Below, piece by piece: positions 52,754 to 62,381 of a stretch of 64,000 nucleotides of DNA (the stretch's first letter is position 1; the number at the start of each line of letters is the position of its first letter). Under the pieces are notes generated by a model, which had not been told where the DNA came from, ran no database searches, and worked only from the letters and a program-made list of their open reading frames with translations. This DNA comes from Flagellimonas lutaonensis (lineage in GTDB: Bacteria > Bacteroidota > Bacteroidia > Flavobacteriales > Flavobacteriaceae): positions 248,001 through 312,000 of the forward strand of contig NZ_CP011071.1 in assembly GCF_000963865.1 (NCBI RefSeq). The letters are read 5' to 3'. Made by a program: the position numbers and the translations under genes.

Positions 52754-54484
52754 TTGTACCGAATCTTGTTAAACATATTGGCCATACTGCTTCTGGGCAA
52801 CCTATCGGCACAAGAAGGTGTACAGGTGCAAGATACCGTTCAAGGCCGCCAGATCAACATCGTCTATGGTGCCAATTTCACCAAGGATGAAGAACAGTTT
52901 CCCGGAGCCTCTATCTTCAGTAAAGACGATCAGCGCCAAGTACAGTTTGAACACCAAGGGGCCGATCTGTGGTGCGATATCGCCATCTTCTATTCTGCTG
53001 AAAATAGGCTGAAGGCCATTGGCAATGTGCGGCTCCAGCAGGGAGACTCCATTGAGATGAACAGTGGCAAACTTGATTACAACGGCAACACCAAACTGGC
53101 CCGTGCCTGGGATAATGTTGACCTCACCGACGGACAAATGACCCTGACCACCGACACCCTATATTTTAACCGTGAAAAACAACAGTCGTTCTACAACTCG
53201 GGGGGCAAGGTGGTCGATTCTGTCAATGTACTGACCAGCAAAATCGGCACCTACTTCATGGAACTGAAAAAGGTTCAGTTTCGCGATAGTGTACACATTG
53301 AAAATCCCGATTATACCATCGATTCAGAACAGCTAGATTATTACCGTATCTCAAAAAACGCCTATATGTACGGCCCCTCGACCGTTACCGGCAAAGACTA
53401 TGAGATTTACTGTGAACGAGGTTTTTATGATACCAGGCGAGAACAAGGCTATGGTGTCAAAAACACCACCATCCACTACAACAATCGCATCATTGAGGGC
53501 GACAGTGTATATTTTGACAAAGTAAGGGAGTTTGCCTCTGCCACAAACAATATCAAGGTTACCGATACCATCAATAAGGGTGTTCTAAAGGCCCATTATG
53601 CAGAGGTTTTTAAGGCCAATGACTCCGTTTTTGCAACAAAAAGGGCAGTTTCTATCGGTTTGGTCGAAAAAGACCAAGATTCGCTGTATGTGCATGGCGA
53701 TACCCTGATGATCACCGGCAAACCCGAAGCAAGGATCTTGAGGGCCTTTCGCAATGCAAAGTTTTACAAAACCGATTTGAGCGGAAAGTGCGACAGTATC
53801 CATTCCGAAGAAAAAACTGGTGTGACCCAACTTATCGGCCGGCCCATTCTGTGGAATGTTGAAAACCAGATGACCGGTGACAGCATCCATCTGATATCTG
53901 ACCTTGAAACCGATAAACTTGATTCTTTGAAGGTGATCAACAATGCCTTTATCATCTCGTTGGATACCATCGGAAAAACAGGATACAACCAGGCCAAGGG
54001 CATTAATCTATTGGGGAAATTCATCGACAATGAACTGAAAATCATTGACTTGATAAAAAATACCGAGGTCATTTATTACATGTACAACGACGATGACGAA
54101 TTGATCGGCATCAACAAGACCACCTGTAGCCGTATCAGGATGTTGATGGAGAACAGTGATATTGAAGACATCACTTTTTATGTGAACCCCGATGGCACCA
54201 TTTTTCCCGAAGAAGACTGGGCACAGCAGATTCAAAAACTGGATGGTTTTGTTTGGCGCGGTGAAGAACGGATCCGTTCAAAGGATGACATTTTTGATGA
54301 AGATGACAACAACATCGAGCTGGTTAAAATACGTGGTATAGACAACCTGATCGACATAGATGCAGAGGAACGGGAACGTAGTGGTCTGCCCGAGCTTCCT
54401 ACAAATTCCAATGATCAAAATCCAAATTCCAAAGCCATCAAACCCAAACGGCCTGCTCTGAAAAAAGTCGGCCGTAAAGAGTAA
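52754..54484 (+). CDS. OstA/LptA-like periplasmic protein
   Basis: 576 residues from a TTG start (TTG at 52766 is an alternative; no ATG lies near). Signal peptide about 1-19 (ILAILLLGNLSAQ). The OstA/LptA-type beta-jellyroll repeats are seen as many short strands with the pattern of (D/G)DS(I/V)xM and (L/F)DYNGN: GDSIEMNSGKLDYNGNTK, TLTTDTLYFNREKQ, IDSEQLDYYRISKNAYMYGP, GDSVYFDKVREFASATNNI, IHSEEKTGVTQLIGRPI. LptA bridges the periplasm for lipopolysaccharide transport. The C-terminal ~80 residues are acidic and then proline/lysine-rich. Confidence 0.82.
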   Translation: MYRILLNILAILLLGNLSAQEGVQVQDTVQGRQINIVYGANFTKDEEQFPGASIFSKDDQRQVQFEHQGADLWCDIAIFYSAENRLKAIGNVRLQQGDSIEMNSGKLDYNGNTKLARAWDNVDLTDGQMTLTTDTLYFNREKQQSFYNSGGKVVDSVNVLTSKIGTYFMELKKVQFRDSVHIENPDYTIDSEQLDYYRISKNAYMYGPSTVTGKDYEIYCERGFYDTRREQGYGVKNTTIHYNNRIIEGDSVYFDKVREFASATNNIKVTDTINKGVLKAHYAEVFKANDSVFATKRAVSIGLVEKDQDSLYVHGDTLMITGKPEARILRAFRNAKFYKTDLSGKCDSIHSEEKTGVTQLIGRPILWNVENQMTGDSIHLISDLETDKLDSLKVINNAFIISLDTIGKTGYNQAKGINLLGKFIDNELKIIDLIKNTEVIYYMYNDDDELIGINKTTCSRIRMLMENSDIEDITFYVNPDGTIFPEEDWAQQIQKLDGFVWRGEERIRSKDDIFDEDDNNIELVKIRGIDNLIDIDAEERERSGLPELPTNSNDQNPNSKAIKPKRPALKKVGRKE

Positions 54485-54503
54485 ACGGTACCTTAGTGGC
54501 CAA

Positions 54504-55694
54504 ATGAAGAAAGATTTTTTCAAATACCAGGCACAGACAACACCACACCCTCTGGCAATGGAGGTCTCCCACGCCGAGGGCTGTTATATCTATGATACCA
54601 ACGGCAACGCCCATTTGGATTTTGTGGCCGGGGTATCGGCCTGTAGTTTGGGGCACTGCCACCCAAAAGTGGTCAAGGCCGTACAAGACCAAGCGGCAAA
54701 GTATATGCACGTAATGGTGTATGGCGAATACGTGCAAGGCCCCGCTGTCAAATACACAAAACTGTTGGCATCGTTGTTGCCCGAAAACCTGCAGACCACC
54801 TACTTGGTAAATTCCGGCACCGAGGCCATTGAGGGGGCGCTCAAACTGGCACGAAGGGCCACGGGGCGCTCAGAAATCATTGCGGCCCACCATGCCTACC
54901 ACGGCAATACCATGGGCAGTTTGAGCGTGATGGGCTACGAAGAGCGCAAAAGTGCCTTCCGGCCCTTGATTCCCGATGTTCGCTTCATCCCCTTTAACAG
55001 CGAGGCCCATTTGTCGCAGATCACCCCCAAAACCGCAGCCGTTATCTTAGAGACCATACAGGGTGGTGCGGGTTTTATACTGCCGAAAAACGATTATTTG
55101 AAGAAAGTACGCGAGCGCTGTGACGAGGTCGGTGCCCTGCTGGTCTTAGATGAAATTCAGCCAGGGTTTGGCCGTACCGGAAGGCTGTTCGCGTTCGAGC
55201 ATTTTAATTGTGTGCCCGATATCTTGGTGATGGGCAAGGGCATGGCCTCAGGACTACCAGTGGGTGCCTTCACCGCATCCCATGAGATGATGGCCACTCT
55301 GCAAGACAATCCAAAATTGGGGCATATCACCACTTTTGGGGGCAATCCTGTCATTGCGTCAGCATGCTTGGCTACTTTGAAAGAACTAACTGAAAATCAG
55401 TTGATTGAACAAACCATTGGAAAAGAAAAATTGTTCCGTAAGCTTTTGGTACATCCTTTGATTGAAGAGATAAGGGGAAAGGGACTAATGCTTGCGCTCA
55501 TTATGAAAGACGAAGCCCTAGCCAACGAATTGGTGCTGACGGCCGCCAAAAAAGGCTTGATCCTTTTTTGGCTCTTGTTCGAGCCCCGGGCGGTGCGCAT
55601 ATCCCCTCCCCTGACCATTAATGAGACAGAAATTGAGAAAGGTTGTAGGCAAATCATCAGTATTCTAAACGATTACAAAAAAGCCGCCTGTTAA
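54504..55694 (+). CDS. class III (aspartate aminotransferase-family) PLP aminotransferase
   Basis: 396 residues. Class III marks: DFVAGVSACSLGHCHPKV, NSGTEAIEGALKLAR, the HHAYHGNTMGSLSVMG stretch, DEIQPGFGRTG with Asp216 contacting the PLP pyridine nitrogen, and Lys245 in LVMGKGMASG as the Schiff-base lysine. Then TTFGGNPVIASACLATL. Family members include acetylornithine and 4-aminobutyrate aminotransferases; substrate cannot be fixed. It follows the OstA-like gene by 19 bp and is probably cotranscribed. Confidence 0.88.
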   Translation: MKKDFFKYQAQTTPHPLAMEVSHAEGCYIYDTNGNAHLDFVAGVSACSLGHCHPKVVKAVQDQAAKYMHVMVYGEYVQGPAVKYTKLLASLLPENLQTTYLVNSGTEAIEGALKLARRATGRSEIIAAHHAYHGNTMGSLSVMGYEERKSAFRPLIPDVRFIPFNSEAHLSQITPKTAAVILETIQGGAGFILPKNDYLKKVRERCDEVGALLVLDEIQPGFGRTGRLFAFEHFNCVPDILVMGKGMASGLPVGAFTASHEMMATLQDNPKLGHITTFGGNPVIASACLATLKELTENQLIEQTIGKEKLFRKLLVHPLIEEIRGKGLMLALIMKDEALANELVLTAAKKGLILFWLLFEPRAVRISPPLTINETEIEKGCRQIISILNDYKKAAC

Positions 55695-55749
55695 CTAAAT
55701 TGTTGATAAGAAACCCAAATCACGGGCAAGAAAGAGGCCTTTAAAAGGC

Positions 55750-55757
55750 TAATTTTA
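55750..55757 (+). promoter_or_regulatory. possible -7 box (TAATTTTA) before the TPR gene
   Basis: One mismatch to TAnnTTTG in the last base, 28 bp before the ATG at 55786. Confidence 0.3.
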
Positions 55758-55785
55758 AGTCCATAGTAGAACCAAACCAGTATCT

Positions 55786-57189
55786 ATGGCGTTAGACCCT
55801 AACGAAAATCCTGATAAATCCATCCATAAGTTTGAATCGATGCTCAAAACAGATGATGTCTATTTCTTCGATGCCGAAGATTTTGAAGAGATCATCCACC
55901 ACTACTTGAACAACGGTAAAGTGGCGCTCGGTAAAAAGGCCATACAATTTGGGCTGCAGCAACATCCCAACTGTATAGAGCTAAAATTGTTGCATGTAGA
56001 GGTATTGGTTTTTGAGGATAAATTTGAAGAGGCCAACCGATTGTTGGATGAGCTTCAGAACATAGACGGACAGAACGAGGAAATCTACATACAGCGGGCC
56101 AACATACAGTCAAAACTCGACAACCATAAAGAAGCAGTGAGATTGCTGCAAGAGGCCCTTGAACTGGCAAACGATAGTTTCGACATCCATTCGCTCTTGG
56201 GGATGGAATACCTGTTTATGGACGATTATGAAATGGCCAAGCAAAGTTTCATGCGCTGCCTCGAGTACGACGACCGTGACTATTCATCGCTTTACAACGT
56301 GGTGTACTGCTTTGAGTTCATGGAAGATTTTGATGGGGCCATCAATTACCTAAACGACTATCTTGAACGAAACCCCTATTGCGAAGTGGCCTGGCACCAA
56401 CTTGGCAAAATGTACTTTTCCAAACAGATGTACAACGAAGCGCTGGCCTCGTTCGATTTTGCCATTATTTCCGATGATTCGTTTCTTGGGGCCTATTTTG
56501 AAAAAGCAAAGGTGCTCGAAAAATTGGGCAGGTATGCAGAAGCCATTGATTGCTACGAAACCACCATCGAAATAGACGACCCCACCTCGCACGCCTTTTT
56601 GCGAATTGGCAAGTGCCACGAAAAATTGGGCAACGATGACCTAGCAAAATATTACTACTACAACACGGTGCACGAAGACCCGCTGTTGGACAAGGGTTGG
56701 CTGGCCATCACCAATTACTATTTTAAAAAGAAGGCGTACAAGAAAGCACTGCACTACATCAACAAGGCAATCAACATCGATGGTGAAAATGCCCGGTATT
56801 GGAAAAAATGTGCAGAAATCTACGCCGCGCTGAAGAATTTTGACGAAGCTGATTTTGCTTATAAACAAGCGATAGACCTCGGTAATTTTGAGCTGGAGAC
56901 CTGGGTTAAATGGGCCACTGTACTTGAAAATACCGCCGATTTCAACTCGGCAGAGCAGGTGTTGCTGCAGGGTATGGAATTTTACCCTGAGGAAGCTGTA
57001 TTGCATTACCACCTTGCTTTGGTCTATCTGTACATGGGCAACGCCCCCGAAGCCAGAAAAAAGGTGAAAAGCGGTATGGAACTGAACGCTGACATGGTAA
57101 CCGATTTCAAAACCGAATTGTTACGGTACAAGCATCTTTCGTGGATTACCGTTATCTTCGCGAACAACAAAAAGACGTCTACCAAGTAG
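55786..57189 (+). CDS. cytoplasmic tetratricopeptide repeat protein
   Basis: 467 residues, no signal peptide or membrane span. After a ~40-residue acidic N-terminus nearly the whole chain is TPR helices (about ten units), for example IYIQRANIQSKLDNHKEAVRL, DIHSLLGMEYLFMDDYEMAK, SLYNVVYCFEFMEDFDGAI, EVAWHQLGKMYFSKQMYNEA and HAFLRIGKCHEKLGNDDLAK. A scaffold role is likely; partners unknown. This gene regularly precedes DUF368 genes in related organisms; here the gap is 22 bp. Confidence 0.85.
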   Translation: MALDPNENPDKSIHKFESMLKTDDVYFFDAEDFEEIIHHYLNNGKVALGKKAIQFGLQQHPNCIELKLLHVEVLVFEDKFEEANRLLDELQNIDGQNEEIYIQRANIQSKLDNHKEAVRLLQEALELANDSFDIHSLLGMEYLFMDDYEMAKQSFMRCLEYDDRDYSSLYNVVYCFEFMEDFDGAINYLNDYLERNPYCEVAWHQLGKMYFSKQMYNEALASFDFAIISDDSFLGAYFEKAKVLEKLGRYAEAIDCYETTIEIDDPTSHAFLRIGKCHEKLGNDDLAKYYYYNTVHEDPLLDKGWLAITNYYFKKKAYKKALHYINKAINIDGENARYWKKCAEIYAALKNFDEADFAYKQAIDLGNFELETWVKWATVLENTADFNSAEQVLLQGMEFYPEEAVLHYHLALVYLYMGNAPEARKKVKSGMELNADMVTDFKTELLRYKHLSWITVIFANNKKTSTK

Positions 57190-57211
57190 TCGCTACAAAG
57201 CACTTTTTTTG

Positions 57212-58132
57212 ATGGGGAATGTTAGAAGACCAATAGACTATATCGTCATTGCCTTAAAGGGAATGGCCATGGGTGCCGCCGATGTGGTTCCCGGGGTCTC
57301 GGGTGGCACCATTGCCTTTATTTCGGGCATCTATGAAGAATTGATCACCTCGATCAACAATATCAATTTCGGACTGCTAAAAACAGTAAGGGCAGAGGGC
57401 CTGAAAGCATCTTGGCTGAAATTGAACGGAAATTTTCTGTTGGCCTTGTTCACGGGAATCTTTATCAGCCTTTTCTCATTGGCGACCTTGGTCAGCTGGC
57501 TATTGGAGAACCTCCCAATCTTGGTATGGTCGTTTTTCTTCGGGTTGGTGGCCGCCAGTATCTTCTTCGTGGGGAAAGAGATAAAGAAATGGACCCTCTC
57601 TGTCATTATCATTTTTTTATTGGGTGCCGCAGTGGCCTATTTTGTGACCACCCTGCCCCCAAGCGAGAACATCGATAGCATGCCCTATCTGTTTTTATCG
57701 GGTGCCTTGGCTGTATGCGCCATGATCTTGCCCGGTATTTCTGGGGCCTTCATCTTGGTGCTTTTGGGTTCGTACAAGACCATACTCGATGCCATACATG
57801 AGCGAAATGTAGTAACGGTGATCACCGTGGCCCTCGGCGCAATTTTCGGACTGCTCAGTTTTGCCCGATTGCTCAAATGGATGTTCAACAACTATCGCAA
57901 CATGACGCTCGCCCTATTGACCGGCTTTATCTTGGGGTCTCTCAACAAAATATGGCCCTGGAAACAGACCCTTGAGACCAAGACCATTGGAGAGAAGGTC
58001 ATCGTAGTTCGCGAAGCGAACGTATGGCCCACGGCCTTTGACGGAGACCCACAATTAATCTGGGCCCTAATTCTAGCGGTCATCGGTTTTTCACTTATTT
58101 TTATCCTCGAAAGAACGGCCTCGAAAAAATAA
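57212..58132 (+). CDS. DUF368 (PopT-type) polyprenyl-phosphate transporter, first of two
   Basis: 306 residues from ATG at 57212. About eight membrane segments. The two family signature loops are MGAADVVPGVSGGTIAF (near residue 25) and MILPGISGAFILVLLGSY (near 170), arranged as a pseudo-repeat. DUF368 proteins (PopT) are one of the two broad families that return undecaprenyl phosphate across the membrane for reuse in envelope synthesis. A second, non-identical copy follows 18 bp downstream. Confidence 0.85.
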   Translation: MGNVRRPIDYIVIALKGMAMGAADVVPGVSGGTIAFISGIYEELITSINNINFGLLKTVRAEGLKASWLKLNGNFLLALFTGIFISLFSLATLVSWLLENLPILVWSFFFGLVAASIFFVGKEIKKWTLSVIIIFLLGAAVAYFVTTLPPSENIDSMPYLFLSGALAVCAMILPGISGAFILVLLGSYKTILDAIHERNVVTVITVALGAIFGLLSFARLLKWMFNNYRNMTLALLTGFILGSLNKIWPWKQTLETKTIGEKVIVVREANVWPTAFDGDPQLIWALILAVIGFSLIFILERTASKK

Positions 58133-58150
58133 GCCATAAGCCTACGGTCA

Positions 58151-59188
58151 ATGCATCAACCAAGAACATTTTGGGACAAATTCTATTTGGTCATCAAAGG
58201 CCTTGTCATGGGTGCCGCAAACAAGGTGCCAGGGGTCTCAGGTGGTATCGTGGCCTTTGTCGGTGGGTTTTATGAAGAGTTTATCTACTCGTTGCAAAAA
58301 GTAAACCTCAAGGCTTTTAAACTGTTGTTCAACGGCCGTTTCAAAAGTTTTTTCAGATATACCAACGCGAACTTTCTTGCCCTGTTGGTGAGCGGCATGC
58401 TCATCAGCTATTTCAGCGTCTCACGTTTACTGGATTATTTCTTGGACAAAAAAGAGCTGTTTGTCTGGGCTTCCTTTTTTGGTATGATCTTGGGGTCTAT
58501 CTACTACATCTCAAAAGACTACAACCATTGGAATAGGCAGACCATTACCGCCGGCGTGGTGGGCCTGTTGATGGGACTCTCCATCAGTTTTTTGAGTCCG
58601 GCAAAAGAAAATGACAACCTCTTGTTCATCTTTTTCTGTGGCATTATCAGCGTTTCGGGCATGACACTGCCCGGCCTCTCCGGCTCTTTCATCTTAATAT
58701 TGATGGGCAATTATGTCCTGCTTCTGGTCGATTCGGTCAATGCCCTGTACGATACCTTGGCAGAGGTTTTTAGGGGCGATTTCAGTTTTTGGCAAAATGC
58801 CGAGCGGATACGCACCCTTAAAATATTGGCCGTGTTCACCTTGGGTTCGGCCACAGGGCTCGTCACCCTATCGCATCTGTTGGGCTATGTGCTGAAACGC
58901 TACCACGAAACCACCACGGCGGTCATCATTGGGTTTATCACAGGTTCGCTGGGGGTACTATGGCCATGGAAACAAACCATTTACAAAACGGATGCCCTCG
59001 GCAACTTTCTTTTGGACTCGAACGGCGACAAGATCATCAGAAACTACCAACGGTACTGGCCCGACTGGACGAGCATGGAAACCTGGGGTGCGGTGTTTTT
59101 TATAATATTGGGCATCTTTGTGCTCTTGGCATTGGATTGGTATGGAAGAAACAGAAAAGAAAGAAAAAAGGTTCGGGCTAGTCGGTAA
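58151..59188 (+). CDS. DUF368 (PopT-type) polyprenyl-phosphate transporter, second of two
   Basis: 345 residues, about eight membrane segments, with both family loops intact: MGAANKVPGVSGGIVAF and MTLPGLSGSFILILMGNY. It is clearly diverged from the upstream copy (longer, different C-terminus ending in a basic RNRKERKKVRASR tail), so the pair is an old duplication, not a recent one. Its last 47 bp are also read in another frame as the start of aroE. Confidence 0.85.
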   Translation: MHQPRTFWDKFYLVIKGLVMGAANKVPGVSGGIVAFVGGFYEEFIYSLQKVNLKAFKLLFNGRFKSFFRYTNANFLALLVSGMLISYFSVSRLLDYFLDKKELFVWASFFGMILGSIYYISKDYNHWNRQTITAGVVGLLMGLSISFLSPAKENDNLLFIFFCGIISVSGMTLPGLSGSFILILMGNYVLLLVDSVNALYDTLAEVFRGDFSFWQNAERIRTLKILAVFTLGSATGLVTLSHLLGYVLKRYHETTTAVIIGFITGSLGVLWPWKQTIYKTDALGNFLLDSNGDKIIRNYQRYWPDWTSMETWGAVFFIILGIFVLLALDWYGRNRKERKKVRASR

Positions 59189-59891
59189 GGATATCTCCTA
59201 CTCTTTTTCAAAAGGATATTTCGAGAAAAAGTTCAAACAGCTGGACTTGCGCGACCACAGCTACGAAAATTTTGACCTAGCCGATATTTCAGGGTTCAAG
59301 TCCTTGGTCGAACAGTGTAATCTTTCGGGCCTAAACGTGACCATTCCCTACAAAGAAGCTGTAATTCCTTATTTGGACGCCATCGGCGAAACGGCCCAAG
59401 AAATCGGTGCGGTCAATACCATTGCGTTTACCGAAAACGGCTTGATCGGCCACAACACCGATGCCTACGGTTTTGAGCATTCAATACGGCCCTTGCTACA
59501 ACCACACCATACAAATGCCTTGATCATGGGTACGGGCGGCGCTTCCAAGGCCATCGCATTTGTGTTGAAAAAATTGGGCCTTGGCGTCACCTTTGTATCA
59601 CGAACCGAACAAGAGGGCATGCTGACCTACCAAGCACTCGATGGCGATGTACTGAAAGAGCACACCGTTATCGTAAACTGTACGCCACTGGGCACGCATC
59701 CGAACATTGATGAGAAGCCCGATCTGCCCTATGGCTTTCTCACCGATAAACACCTGCTGTACGACCTCATCTACAATCCCGAAAAGACTTCCTTTCTGCA
59801 AGAAGGTGAAAAACAGGGTGCCACCATCAAAAACGGACTCGAAATGCTGCGGCTACAGGCCGAAAAAGCTTGGGAAATCTGGACCTCCTAA
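59142..59891 (+). CDS. aroE: shikimate dehydrogenase
   Basis: 249 residues from ATG at 59142 (an upstream ATG at 59118 gives no family sequence). Reduces 3-dehydroshikimate with NADPH in aromatic amino-acid synthesis. Seen: FGLVGKDISYSFSKGYF (substrate serines), NVTIPYKEAVIPYLD with the catalytic Lys, AVNTIAF, GHNTDAYGF with the catalytic Asp, GTGGASKAIAFVLKKLG nucleotide loop, VNCTPLGT, and C-terminal GLEMLRLQAEKAWEIW. The gene begins inside the DUF368 gene with a 47-bp out-of-frame overlap. Confidence 0.95.
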   Translation: MEETEKKEKRFGLVGKDISYSFSKGYFEKKFKQLDLRDHSYENFDLADISGFKSLVEQCNLSGLNVTIPYKEAVIPYLDAIGETAQEIGAVNTIAFTENGLIGHNTDAYGFEHSIRPLLQPHHTNALIMGTGGASKAIAFVLKKLGLGVTFVSRTEQEGMLTYQALDGDVLKEHTVIVNCTPLGTHPNIDEKPDLPYGFLTDKHLLYDLIYNPEKTSFLQEGEKQGATIKNGLEMLRLQAEKAWEIWTS

Positions 59892-59984
59892 GGTCGTCTC
59901 CACAACGCTCGAGGAGATCCTTCCCCCATAAAACACATCCGCAGAATTGCTGTCGCCGCTAGGGTTTTCCAAAAGAAGATTGCC

Positions 59985-59992
59985 TATTTTTG
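59985..59992 (+). promoter_or_regulatory. -7 box (TATTTTTG) for the DUF349 gene
   Basis: Exact TAnnTTTG match in the 171-bp gap, 71 bp before the ATG at 60063. No clear -33 element was seen; the rest of the gap holds nothing I can name. Confidence 0.45.
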
Positions 59993-60062
59993 CCAATACT
60001 GCTTTAAGTTGTAACTTGTAAGTAGCAAAGCCATCGACCACAACCTTTAAAGAGCAATCAGG

Positions 60063-62138
60063 ATGGAGGAGAAAGATCACAAACTGCAAGATGTTGCAGG
60101 GGAGCAAGAACATAACGATAACGATTCGACCACAGCACAACCCGAAAGCCATGGGGAGGCCGCTACCGAGAAAACGGTAGAAAGCACTACGGAAGATACA
60201 GGCGCAGCCGCTGAAGAAAAGGAGGCCCCAGAGCCGGCCAATGCCGCTGAAAAGGCGGATGCTACGTCTGAGGACCCCGAAAACAAAGATGTTCTAGAAG
60301 AGATAGCCGAAGAGAACGCCGAGGATGCCGAGGACACCGAAAATGAAAAACGGCACCATATTCCCTTTTTGGATTACCACTCGATGCCCATGGAAAATCT
60401 GGTGGGCGAACTGCAACGGCTTGTCAAGAACGAAAAGGTACAGGCCATACACAAGCACGTTAGTGCCATCAAGTACGAATTCGACCAAAAGTACCAAGAG
60501 TTTATAGAGCATAAAAAGGAAGAGTTCGTCGCCAATGGTGGCAACGAAATAGATTTCAGGTACAACTCGGTCACCAAAAGGCAGTTCAACGAGGTATATG
60601 CCGAGTATCGCGAAAAAAGGGACCATTATTACAAAAACCTTGAAAAAACGCTCAAAGAGAACCTTGAAAAGCGTTTGGCGATTATTGAAGAACTCAAAGG
60701 GCTGGTAAATGTCGAAGAAGACATGAACACCACCTACAAGGCGTTTAAAGAACTACAGGCCCGATGGCGCAATGTGGGGCCCATACCCCGAAGCCATTAC
60801 AACGATGTGTGGCGCACTTACCACCACCACACCGAGATCTTCTACGATTTTCTGCACCTGAACAGAGAGCTGCGAGACCTTGATTTCAAGCACAACCTCG
60901 AAGAGAAGATAAAGCTGGTCGAACGTGCCGAGGCGCTTGCCGATGAGCCCGACCTGGGCAAGGCATTCAGGGAGCTACAGACCCTGCACAAAATCTGGAA
61001 AGAAGACATTGGGCCCGTTGCCAAAGAACACCGTGAAGAAATCTGGGAACGCTTTAGCAATGCCACCAAGGCCCTGCACCAACGGCGACAAGATCACCAC
61101 AAAGAGCTAGAAAAACAGTACCTGAAAAACCTCGAGAAAAAGAACGAACTGATCGCCGCCATTAAAGAGGTGGCCGAGAAAGTGGCCGACAACCACAAGG
61201 CCATACAGCGACAGATCAGAAAAGTAGAAGAACTGCGAGAGGCATTCTTCAAGGCCGGCAGGGTACCGCAAAAAGTGAGCGATGCCACCTGGGATGCCTT
61301 TAAAGAGGCCGTGCGTTCGTTCAACCGGCAAAAGAACCAATTTTACAAGGGCCTCAAAAAAGAACAGCACGAAAACCTTGAGAAGAAGAAAAAGCTGTTA
61401 GAGCTGGCCCTTTCGATGAAAGACAGCGACGATTTTGACACCGTTACCCCTGAGATGAAGCGTATTCAGGCCGAGTGGAAAAAAATAGGCCATGTGCCCC
61501 GAAAATACTCCGACAAGATATGGAACGAGTTCAAGGCGGCCTGCAACCACTATTTTGACCGGCTGCACTCGCGCCGCAATGCCTCACACAAAGAAGAGCT
61601 CGAAAACTACGAGAAGAAAAATGCCTGTCTTGAACGCCTAAAAGCCTTTACCATAGGCAAAGACAAAGAAAAAGACCTACAGACCGTCAAGGCATTTATA
61701 GAGGAATGGAAGGGCTACGGCCGCATTCCGTACAACAAAAAACACATCAATAGCAAGTTCAATAAGATCATCGATGCGCTGCTCAAAAAATTGGGAGTCA
61801 GCCAGCAAGAGGCCGAGTTGATAAAATACGGCAACAAGATACAACAATTGGCCAAGGCAGAGAACGATAGGGCCATTGCCAACGAACGCACTTTTATCAG
61901 ACGAAAGATAGACGAGGCCAAGAGCGAGATCCGGCAATTGGAGAACAACCTACAGTTTTTTAGCAACGCCTCAGAAGACAACCCCTTAGTGCAAGAGGTG
62001 GTCAACAACATTGAACGGCACAAAGAGACCCTGGCCACCTGGAAAGCCAAATTGAAAAAGCTGAACGTGATGGAGAACAAGCTGAACAAAGAGGCCGAGG
62101 ACGACGAAGATACGGCCGATAGTTCTGAGGAGGAGTAA
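60063..62138 (+). CDS. DUF349 repeat protein
   Basis: 691 residues. The first ~95 residues are acidic and Ala/Glu-rich with no predicted fold. At least five DUF349 units follow, each with a W-x-x-G/I-P pattern: ARWRNVGPIPRSHYNDVW, HKIWKEDIGPVAKEHREEIW, AGRVPQKVSDATWDAF, AEWKKIGHVPRKYSDKIW and EEWKGYGRIPYNKKHINSKF. The end is a long helical region and an acidic tail. Long charged helices suggest an elongated scaffold, cytoplasmic because no signal is seen. Function is unknown. Confidence 0.85.
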   Translation: MEEKDHKLQDVAGEQEHNDNDSTTAQPESHGEAATEKTVESTTEDTGAAAEEKEAPEPANAAEKADATSEDPENKDVLEEIAEENAEDAEDTENEKRHHIPFLDYHSMPMENLVGELQRLVKNEKVQAIHKHVSAIKYEFDQKYQEFIEHKKEEFVANGGNEIDFRYNSVTKRQFNEVYAEYREKRDHYYKNLEKTLKENLEKRLAIIEELKGLVNVEEDMNTTYKAFKELQARWRNVGPIPRSHYNDVWRTYHHHTEIFYDFLHLNRELRDLDFKHNLEEKIKLVERAEALADEPDLGKAFRELQTLHKIWKEDIGPVAKEHREEIWERFSNATKALHQRRQDHHKELEKQYLKNLEKKNELIAAIKEVAEKVADNHKAIQRQIRKVEELREAFFKAGRVPQKVSDATWDAFKEAVRSFNRQKNQFYKGLKKEQHENLEKKKKLLELALSMKDSDDFDTVTPEMKRIQAEWKKIGHVPRKYSDKIWNEFKAACNHYFDRLHSRRNASHKEELENYEKKNACLERLKAFTIGKDKEKDLQTVKAFIEEWKGYGRIPYNKKHINSKFNKIIDALLKKLGVSQQEAELIKYGNKIQQLAKAENDRAIANERTFIRRKIDEAKSEIRQLENNLQFFSNASEDNPLVQEVVNNIERHKETLATWKAKLKKLNVMENKLNKEAEDDEDTADSSEEE

Positions 62139-62300
62139 ACCTGCCTTTGGGCGAAAACCATCATCTTGAACAAACCTGAACAACGTCCAAATGCCACATG
62201 CCATTCGGTTTTGATAGGATGCCCTAAAACCGAACAAGGGCTATAATTTATAGCTTCAATTCGTTAACTTCAAACTGAGAAACCATCAATGGCTAGATTT

Positions 62301-62357
62301 GCCACGGCTGAAAATCCACCGATTTCCATCGCTGCCATAAATCATGGCTGTGGCCGT
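62301..62357 (+). other. imperfect inverted-repeat structure upstream of the DUF6090 fragment
   Basis: GCCACGGC (62301-62308) can pair with GCTGTGGC (62347-62354) with one wobble, and an inner GCCAT/ATGGC hairpin lies between them. ACGGC/GCCGT offers an alternative pairing. The rest of the 243-bp gap from 62139 has no gene; a separate TTCGGTTTT/AAAACCGAA stem at 62204-62234 lacks a T-run. The fold resembles a cassette boundary but no integrase is present. Confidence 0.25.
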
Positions 62358-62381
62358 TGTAAGCAATTTTAGAACCACATT

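Noticed and set aside
62204-62234. TTCGGTTTT/AAAACCGAA hairpin as terminator of the DUF349 gene
   Set aside because: The loop is 13 bases and no T-run follows, so a Rho-independent terminator is not supported.
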